Assembly (NCBI GenBank): GCA_002286715.1
Contig: NSJX01000002.1
Location: 1,424,299 to 1,488,298 of the forward strand
DNA length: 64,000 nt
DNA from: Dentipellis sp. KUC8613
Taxonomy: Eukaryota; Basidiomycota; Agaricomycetes; Russulales; Hericiaceae
Direction: 5' to 3'
Shown here: piece by piece, positions 56,120 through 64,000 of the stretch
Numbering within the stretch: position 1 is the first letter of the stretch
How the letters are laid out: each line of letters opens with the position of its first letter
The notes under the pieces: model-generated
Databases searched by the model: none
What the model was told of the DNA's origin: nothing
What the model saw: the letters and a program-made list of their open reading frames with translations, nothing else
Made by a program: the position numbers and the translations under genes

Positions 56120-57850
56120 ATGTCGGCCAGGAAAATGCCCTACGGTATGTCACGACTTGTTCTCGGGCTAGTGTTGGCCCTGACCCGTGCCCCGTTCAGT
56201 TCGCCTCGGTACCTCCGGGCTTAAGGTGTCCAAGATAATCTTGGGGACCATGCAGTACGGCGACCCGAAGTGGCAGGAGTGGGTGCTCGGCGAAGAGGAG
56301 GCCACGAAGCACATCAAGGCCGCGTGCGTACTGGACCTACCTATCATTTCGCTCTGCTGACCTAGACTGAATCATTTTGTTAGCTACGATGCGGGCATAC
56401 AGACGTTCGACACATCCAACGTACGTTCGTACACTCTCATCGTCCGGAATGCATCCTGAGAATTGAACTTTCCAGGTCTACTCCAATGGGGAATCCGAAC
56501 GGATCCTTGGGAGGGTGATTAAGAAGTTGCAGCTTCCTCGCGATGAGATCGTCGTTATGACAAAGGTCTGTCAAAGTCCACGTTATCGCGTGCAATAGTT
56601 CTGACGCGAAATCTGTGCGTCAGGTTTACTACATTTGCGGGAGGGACGCGCAGAGTCTCCTGGCCAAGCAGGGGCAAGGTGATGAGATAGGCTATGTGAA
56701 CCAATATGGGCTTAGTCGCAAGGTCAGTCCGGAATTGGTCCCAGATTCTCAGTATTGACCGGGATTACGGTACCACAGCACATCTTCGACTCAGTGAAGC
56801 ACAGCTTGGAGCGCCTGCAGCTCGACTACATCGACCTTCTGCAGTGTGAGTTTCCTTCATCGAGGACATCAAGCCTTACGTGCTGACATTTATCGCACAG
56901 GCCATCGGTTCGACTACAACACTCCCATCGAGGAGACCGTAAGTAAATCTCGCAGCTGGTAAAATAACTGAATACTCACCTCACAAAAGATGCAAGCTCT
57001 TCACGACGTCGTGAAGGCAGGGTATGTGCGCTACATCGGCATGAGCTCCTGCTGGGCCTGGCAGTTCAACGTCATGCAAAGTACGTACTGCACCTTGCTC
57101 CGTCATCCTACTCTAACTCACCTTATAATTGCAGACTACGCCATCAACCACAACTTGACACCCTTCATCTCGATGCAGAACCACTACAGCCTGGTCTATC
57201 GTGAGGAAGAGCGTGAGATGTTCCCTAGCTTGAAGGTAATTTGCATCAACTTGTGCTCTAAAAAATCGCTGAGCAAGAGTAGCACTTCGGCGTTGGCTCG
57301 ATCCCCTGGTCGCCCCTAGCTCGTGGTCTCCTGACGCGCCCGGTCTCCGAGAGCACGAAGCGTAGCACGACTGACTTGTAAGCTGGCCTTGCGCTGTATC
57401 CTCGCTTTTACTGAACATTCTACAGCTTCATCACCCGTTACTCGGAGGCGCCTGGGTACGCAGACATCGTTTCCCGGTAAGTCGCAGACCATGCGTTAAC
57501 CGCTCAGTTCTAATCGCTCCATTTAAGAGTGGAGGAGGTCGCGAAGAAGAAGGGCGTGAAGATGGCGCAGGTCGCTCTGGCGTGGTGCTGGGCCAAAGAC
57601 GGTTGGTAGGATCGCATATTCCAAGATACATGCTAATTAATGTCTTCGATAGGCGTCAGCGCCCCCATCGTCGGAACGACGAGCCTGGCTAACCTTCAAG
57701 ACCTCATTGGTGAGTGTTCTGCTTTGCTCTCTGAAGCTGAGGCTGATTTCCTCATCTCTCGCAGATGCTGTCGACGTGAAACTCACCGACGAGGAGATCA
57801 AATATCTTGAGGAGCCCTACAAGCCGGCAGCCGTCATCGGCCACATGTGA
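56120..57850 (+). CDS. Aldo-keto reductase
   Basis: NADPH-dependent aldo-keto reductase of the larger fungal type (about 345 residues), a cytosolic TIM-barrel enzyme. The first exon is 25 nt (MSARKMPY). Motifs follow in order: VRLGTSGLKVSKIILGTMQY, YDAGIQTFDTSNVYSNGESE (catalytic Asp and Tyr), RDEIVVMTKVYY (catalytic Lys), QLDYIDLLQCHRFDYNTPIE (His), VRYIGMSSCWAWQF, FISMQNHYSLVYREEEREMF, GSIPWSPLARGLLT and VALAWCWAKDGVSAPIVGTT for the cofactor site. The C-terminus is KPAAVIGHM. About a dozen short introns interrupt it, one exon being under 40 nt. All four catalytic tetrad residues are present. Substrate unknown; similar enzymes include versiconal-acetate-reductase-like and aryl-alcohol-dehydrogenase-like proteins. 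Confidence 0.92.
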
Positions 57851-57992
57851 GATCTTGATTATAACGTCGAATTAAATGCGAGAGGGCGTATGTAGCACAA
57901 ATATTGTACGATGTACGAGGAGGAGGTAGTAAATGGCGAATGTTTTTGACGTTGATGTTCGAAAATCTCCGAAGCCGCTCGACCACGCGTCT

Positions 57993-59750
57993 TCAATATT
58001 CATGGTTATTGGGATCCGCAGGGTCGCTCTTGTGTCCTTCGTCAAGGAAAGGCCAGACTCTACCAGCATCATCTTCACCACCGCCATTGGAGGTCACGCC
58101 AAGAACTTTGTATTGCTTCCCCATGCCGGTCAGGTCTGCAAGCCTATGCGCGGAGCTCTCAATCGCTGACTTGCGCTCGTCACTCCTAGCAGCACGCTTC
58201 AGCGCATCTACACGCATGCGGAGGCCCATGCGCGTGAGGAATTCGTGCTGTGTCAGGGGTCCGTGAGCAGTAGCTACACGGAGAATAATAAGACAACGAG
58301 CGAGACTCTTCAGAATTAAGGATTGCGACTGACCGGTATTGGCCATCGCCTCCCGGAGATACGCGAAGTCAACGTTCGCAGTCAGGTCACAGTGACCAGG
58401 TAGATGGAACGGATCGACGATCTTGTGGTCTTTGAAGCCCTATCTCAAAGTCAGTCGCAGGACACGAGCCGCCGAGGTCAGACGAAACCAACCCTGAATG
58501 AGTTCCCTACGGCCTTGTCGTCGCCGTAGTCGATAATCAACGCAGAGCCCTTTTTCTTCTCGCTTGCTTGACCTCCGATCACTTCTCCCACTTTTCGGGC
58601 GATCTGGAATGAGGCGGGCGAAACCTCGATACGTGAGCCTACTGGCAGGTTCTTAAATCGAGGAGAAGAAGATCCTAGAAGAGTAGAGATGGGTGACGGG
58701 GTAGATGCCAGGACAGGACGCAATCGGAAAGGGCTGGAAGGTTGTGTTGGAGTCGGGGTTTGCGTAGATGTGGACAAGGGATCTGAGGGCCGCAGAATGG
58801 TCGGAGCGGCAGGATCTGGTGACGAAGACAGGAGAACTTCTTGCCATCCGTGTTGGGTTTTCTAGTCACGCATTAGTTGATGTGAAAATTTTCGATGTAT
58901 TAGTTCTTCTTACCTCGATCAGATGAATGGGTAGGGCGTCGAAGAATTCGTGGGCGACGAGCATGGTGTATGACCCCTCTTTTTCCGGGATGTCATTAAG
59001 AGACGTATGCCAGTATACTTGAATGTTGTGTTTCTCGGACCACGGCCTCAGTCGTTGCTCTTGGATGGCACGCAGAGACGCGCTGGTCTCTACGAGATGA
59101 ACCTCCTTCGACACTTGACGAGAAGCAGGCAGCTGCGACAGCGTCTGATGCATGTCGAGAGGGTGAGTGCGCGTCGAACTATAACGGATAGTGCCCTGAA
59201 CGCACCCTCAAGATATCGTCCATTAACGTGCCTCGCCCTGGTCCAAGCTCAATAAGCCGGATATCTTGCCCTTTGGCTACAGGGAGATATTGGGAAAGCA
59301 GCCAAATTCCAACCAGCTACTCACTGCTAGTTCGTTATCCATTCGTGCTGCTGCGCGAAGTGCGTTAGGAGGACGTACCTCGCCGAAGACCTGACTAATT
59401 TCGGGACTCGTTATGAAGTCTCCTCGTGCTCCAAACACAGCGTTGCTGGACTTCATGTAATACCCTTCAGTTGGATGCGAGAGACACATTTGCATATATT
59501 GAGCAAAAGATACAGGTCCATTGGCCTGCGTTCACATGAACAAGACGCACGGTCGGATACAACGTAGCACTACCTTGATCGTGTCCAGGATGATCTTCTC
59601 CACTGGAGTCATAGAATTCGGAGGCGCTGCCGTCGCTGTGGCATATTTCCTCGCGGCACAGGGAGTTCTCAGACACCTCGGCGAATTCAAGACGCGTCCG
59701 CGGAGGCCAGCACGAAGCAACTGCTTCGAAAGTTGCCGTACACCTGACAT
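57993..59750 (-). CDS. NDUFAF7: Complex I assembly methyltransferase NDUFAF7/MidA-like
   Basis: Mitochondrial SAM-dependent methyltransferase that dimethylates an arginine of the complex I subunit NDUFS2 early in assembly. The N-terminus MSGVRQLSKQLLRAGLRGRV is a basic presequence. Conserved parts: GPVSFAQYMQMCLSHPTEGY, RGDFITSPEISQVFGE, LVGIWLL, the SAM-binding motif RLIELGPGRGTLMDDILR, VHLVETSASLRAIQ, MLVAHEFFDALPIHL, GSALIIDYGDDKAVG, DPFHLPGHCDLTANVDFAYL and a C-terminal GPLTQHEFLTRMGLRMRV. Between HLIE and the next motif is a Ser/Thr/Pro-rich insert (about 45 residues). Stop at 57993, start at 59750. It fits an organism with a normal complex I. Divergent from TIF6. Confidence 0.93.
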
Positions 59751-60074
59751 GCCGCAAGGCCTATTGACTCAGAGCGCCCGGATATTCGAGAGATACGCCT
59801 GTTCAGCTGTCCGTTCGACTTGATACGAGTCAGAGATTGAGGAGGGGAGGCAGAACCTGTGCACGCTGGGCAAGGATATGGGTCACGGTCAGGAGGCGAC
59901 GGAGCCGGCGCGCTGACTGGGACTCGGTCAATGCCGCTTTTTATACTGGCTCTTCTCAGGCTTCATCCTCACCAGCCTCCTCCACAAACTCTCCAGCTTT
60001 TCTTACCCCTCTCACCCCCTCCAAACCACACACTCGAAAAGCCCGTCTAGCCGCACATCAAACCCCTCAAAACC
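59751..60074. promoter_or_regulatory. Divergent promoter NDUFAF7/TIF6
   Basis: 324 bp between two divergent start codons, with a long CT-rich tract (about 59955-60030) leading to TIF6. TTTTATACTGG at 59938-59948 contains a TATAC element on the TIF6 side. Confidence 0.5.
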
Positions 60075-61041
60075 ATGGCCAGTCGTGCGTAAAATCCGCA
60101 GGAACGGTCCTTTTCACGAGCTCATACCATCCTAGGCATCCAATTCGAAAACAGCAGTGATGTCGGAGTCTTCTCCAAGCTGACGAACAGCTACTGCCTC
60201 GCCGCGATCGGAGGCAGCACAAATTTTTACTCGGCCTTCGAGACCGAGCTCGGCGATGTGATTCCCATCGTCCACACCAGCATTGCAGGAACGCGCATCG
60301 TTGGGCGGTTGACTGCCGGTACGCCCATCCCCCTGCATAATTTTACTCGCACCAAAATCTGACCGCCTGCTCATCAGGCAACCGTCATGGCCTCCTCGTC
60401 CCCTCCACCACGACCGACCAGGAGCTTCAGCACCTACGAAACGCCCTTCCCGATGCCGTCGCAATCCAGCGTGTCGAGGAGCGGCTATCCGCCCTCGGCA
60501 ACGTCATTGCATGCAACGACTACGTCGCCCTGGTTCATCCCGACATCGATCGCGAGACAGAGGAGATCATCGCAGACGTCCTGAAGGTGGAAGTCTTCCG
60601 GCAGACGATCGCAGAAAACGTGCTCGTCGGCTCGTATTGCGCAATTACCAACAACGGTGGCCTCGTTCACCCGAAAACGAGCATCCAGGACCAGGATGAG
60701 TTGAGTAGTTTGCTCCAGGTTCCGCTGGTGGTGCGTTATGTGTTTTTCTATACTCTTCAGTCAAGCGCTAACAATAGCGCCTACACACACAGGCGGGAAC
60801 CGTTAACCGTGGTTCAGATGTGATTGGTGCCGGCCTCGTTGTAAACGATTGGTGTGCGTTTACCGGTTTGGACACCACCGCGACAGAGATCAGCGTCATC
60901 GAGGCAACATTCAGTGAGTTGCTATCCAACCTTAAAAAATTGCTTTGTACTCACAACCCCGCTCTCTCAGAACTCCAAGGCCAAGACTCTACAGCAGTCA
61001 TCGGCGAGATGCGCGACACGCTCATCGACAACTGGGCATGA
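60075..61041 (+). CDS. TIF6: Ribosome anti-association factor eIF6
   Basis: eIF6/Tif6, about 245 residues, which binds the 60S subunit, is needed for its biogenesis and blocks premature joining to 40S. The first coding exon is only 10 nt (60075-60084, MAS plus one base). Splicing then gives [154 protein letters not shown] and [20 protein letters not shown], ending [10 protein letters not shown]. The fivefold repeat fold and all family blocks are present. Identification is essentially certain. Confidence 0.97.
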
Positions 61042-61436
61042 TCCCTCCGCGTCCCCGTTTGATTCAAATAGTTGGAGCTTTGTATCACCTGTCCGCGCCT
61101 CCATCTGCTTCGCCATCCGTGTCTTTGTTAGTGTCGCACATACCCTTTCCACCTCACGTCTTGGGTTTATCGGCGCTTCATGTAGCTGTTTTCTGTATCC
61201 CTAGATAATGAACACCACAAGCCAAATTGTCTAACAAGGAACTAATCAGTCAATGATCATGAGAATTCGTGGTATCGCTGCAAGTTATTGTAGAATACAA
61301 GTGCCCAGGGAGATACAGTGATCGTCAGTATAACCGTTACTTCGTACAGATTGACCCCACCCAGTACGCCTAGCGCACTGCAGGCGGTCAAAGGATATTC
61401 GACAATGTCCGCCACTCCTCATACCAACGACCCAAC
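61042..61436. other. Convergent spacer
   Basis: 3' UTRs of TIF6 and the peroxiredoxin-like gene. No gene seen. Confidence 0.4.
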
Positions 61437-63912
61437 CTACAATGCTCTTGGTCGCCGCCCAACAATAACGCCAGACTCGCCGGAACTATTCGAGTCCCAT
61501 TCGATCGGTGAACGCCTACGCTTCTTGTCCGGCAGACCAACGAAGCATCCACAGTCCGCATCCGCCGACTGAATCTTCCCCTCGTCCCACTCTGAGGGAT
61601 TCAGGTAATCGTGTTCGCCTTGGACGTCCTCTCTGACCACGGACAGCACCTTGGCCTCCCGCCCCTCCGGCACGGTCGTGGTCTCGCGGACGCGACGGTC
61701 AATGAGAACGACATCACCGTCTTCGCCCTCACTCCCGTAATAACCCTCGTCCTCATAGTCAGACTCGTCGTCCCCCTCGCTGCCGCTCCCACCCCTAGCC
61801 CTCCCGGCGCGTCGCTTTGACCGCCTAGACTTGAGTCGGGCAAGGCTTCGCCGGCGCTGAGCCATCCACTGCTCCTCCTTGTCCACCGGGGAAGGGCTGG
61901 GCCTGGGGATACTCGCCGTATGGTCGCCTTTCTCTCGCGGAAAGAAGCCAGCCGCCGCGAGTACATCCAGAATCGGTGCATGCGACCGTGTATTCCGCAT
62001 GCGGTGTGCATACGCGCACGTCAAGCTGTTCGATCGAATGAAGGTCAGGACGAAAGACCTAAGAAAAGCAGCGAAAGCACTGACCCAGGGCCAAGGACGA
62101 ACTCTCCGCCGAGCTGCGTGACGTCGCCACCTTTCTCCCATGGAGGCATGACGACCTTCAAGGCGTTCCTCACCACCATTGCCAGCCCGCTGACCGGCCC
62201 ATGCTTCACGTACTTGCCCTCATCGCTAGATACCGTGTCTGCATGAAGGTGCCCTGCCGCGCGGTGCGTGCGGGTCATGCCAAGGAGGTCGTACAACCTG
62301 GCAGTTGGGTCTGTGTACATTTGGTATGGCATGTCGAAGATATCTGAAAGTGACATAGTTCAGTAAAAAAAGAGTTATGGAAATCAGAGAATATGGACAT
62401 ACGACGATAGGACTTGAGAAGCGCGTGCGACCCACAGCCCACAAAAATGAGCCTGATCCCCGAGCGATAAAGCGCAGCATGGTCGACTTCTTTCTTGATC
62501 GACTGGAGATAGTCCTGGCACAATGCACACCAAAAATGCCGAATAAAGATGACGACGGTCCTCTGCGCCTTCCACAGGTCGCCGAACGGAACGCGGAGGC
62601 CATTCTCCTGCACGACGAGCATGTGCGCGGCCTCGTTCAGGTGGGCACGGCTGGGCAGAGTGCTGACGTTCAGCTGGGTGCTCTCAGGGTGCTGTGCTCG
62701 CAAAGGTATGTTCTCGCGGCCTGCATGAGATGCCGTGGAGGGAGACAACGGGCGGGCGCTACCTGAGGGCGCGTTACGCGAAGAGACGTGTGTGTGCGAA
62801 TGCAAATGCCCTCGGGAGCTCATGGATGGAGTAGCTGAGCGCGGAGGCGCGGAGTGTGGAGGTGAAAGGGGAGGAGTCTCTGGCCTTATATGACCTGTAT
62901 GATGCAAGGGGGTGGGCGCACGAGAAGCAGAGGTCTGGGATCGCACTATGTGGGGAACGGGCTCCCGAGGCTTCGTGGCTGGTTGGAAAGGCGGAGGGGA
63001 AGCTGGAGGTGAGGCTGGGAGAGCCTTCGACTGCGGGTTCTTGGTGCTAGCACTGGCACTTGATGCAATGATAGATGAAGCCTCGTGCGCAGCGCAATCA
63101 CCAGAAGCGGCCGCGGGCTGATCACTTCGAACAACACCGTCCTTCTCGGGCACAGCTGGACTGGCGGCAGCCGGGAGATGAGGTTCCACGAGAGGCAAAT
63201 CCACCACAGATATGACCGTTTCTGACCGGGTAAGATCGAGGATTGGTTCGGGCTCGGACTCAGCAGAGAGAGGGAGCGACTTGCGCTTCGCTAGATGACG
63301 CGTCAGGGAAGGCTTGACCATAGCACTGTCTAGACTCAGATGTCCACTACGCTTGACGGAAGCGACCGAAGGCTGCCACGAGGACGAAGCTGATGACAGA
63401 GCGGGAGACGCTAACCCAATACTCGTAGGCGTAGATGAACGTGTAGATGGAGGAGTGGTGGGGTGCGGACCCTTGGACTCGACGGTATCGGCAGGCTGCG
63501 AAGGCGGGGAAGCTGCAAAACCTTTCGACGGCGAAGTTTCAGGTGTGGACAATCCAGTAACCACAGGAGTGTCGTGGGATGGTGTACTCGGAGGCATGTC
63601 GACTGCCAGTATATATAAGCTCTGTCTTTGGCTGTCCGTCCCACTGTGACGTGAAGATGTCGATGGCTGTCCAGATGCGTCCGGCGTGAAACAGAAAGAT
63701 GCAGATGCCTCCGCCGCAGAGGCCAGGAATGAAGCGTGAGATGCATGGGAGGCCAATGAAGGAGCTGCAGCGGGCAGAGAATCACGATCCACATCATGAT
63801 TCTGATTTCCAGTGCCACGCCCGTCCGAATTGCGGAAGTAAGTGGACGAAGAGGATGTAGAAGATGTACGGGAACCTGCGAGGCCGCTCGCACGCCGTTG
63901 ATTGAGAGCCAT
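61437..63912 (-). CDS. AhpC/TSA-type peroxiredoxin-like protein with disordered extensions
   Basis: Thioredoxin-fold protein of the AhpC/TSA antioxidant (PRXL2-like) family. The N-terminal half (about 400 residues from MALNQRRASGL) is Ser/Pro/Ala-rich and disordered. The fold begins around AHMLVVQENGLRVPFGDLWK, then TVVIFIRHFWCALCQDYLQ with a CxxC (CALC) at the expected active site, and GIRLIFVGCGSHALLKSYR. An intron follows, then HIFDMPYQMYTDPTARLYDL, GEFVLGPG, and after a second intron LTCAYAHRMRNTRSHAPILD, VLAAAGFF. The C-terminal tail is charged: a basic RSKRRAGRAR block, an acidic DDESDYEDEGYYGSEGEDGD block, and PDKKRRRSPIEWDS. The start at 63912 is the first ATG, but an upstream exon beyond the window edge cannot be excluded. 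Redox function is inferred from the fold. Confidence 0.83.
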
Positions 63913-64000
63913 GACCAAGTAAGGCCCTTTGGCGACGGGAGACGCTTGCGGCTCCGGAGATGGCGCTGGAGATGGATATGCCAGGGGCTGCGGTGATGCT

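Overview
The window is nuclear DNA from a filamentous basidiomycete, most likely an agaricomycete and possibly a polypore. It is gene-dense on both strands. Nearly every gene is broken by GT-AG introns of about 49-70 nt, several coding exons are only 8-16 nt long, and the protein families fit that lineage (F-box proteins, P450s, wax-synthase-like acyltransferases, NmrA-like reductases, an eIF1A and an eIF6 with introns). All multi-exon models were spliced by eye from reading frame, splice signals and family motifs. The species assignment is an inference.

Layout. 0.5-8.4 kb: macro-domain ADP-ribose protein (+), MFS sugar transporter (+), NmrA-like NAD(P)-binding protein (-), F-box/ankyrin-like protein (+), translation factor eIF1A (-). 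8.7-19.3 kb: TAP-like serine hydrolase (-), intron-bearing tRNA-Thr(AGT), an unknown gene (-) sharing a 118-bp promoter with the nucleolar RRM protein NOP15 (+), an F-box pseudogene (+), a small unknown gene (-) and the LYR protein ETFRF1 (-). 20.2-25.9 kb: PHO84-type phosphate transporter (+) and APC/C subunit CDC16/Cut9 (+).

26.2-37.5 kb is the accessory part: two tandem cytochrome P450 genes (-), the second with a frameshift and a GC-AG intron; a DUF1748-like gene; an unknown membrane protein; and two tandem MBOAT/wax-synthase-like acyltransferases (+), the first with no evident start codon. Oxidases plus O-acyltransferases in duplicate resemble a small specialised-metabolism locus, but no backbone synthase is visible.

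37.9-64 kb is mostly housekeeping: RAD51D-like recombinase (+), a large disordered protein (+), a degenerate stretch, a paladin-like triple-repeat phosphatase whose middle repeat has Asp in place of the catalytic Cys (-), a stand-alone glycosyltransferase-like protein resembling the N-terminal half of L-arabinokinase (+), an aldo-keto reductase (+), the complex I methyltransferase NDUFAF7 (-), eIF6/TIF6 (+), and a peroxiredoxin-like AhpC/TSA protein with long disordered ends (-). Several neighbours are divergent pairs sharing short promoters (NOP15, paladin/glycosyltransferase, NDUFAF7/TIF6).
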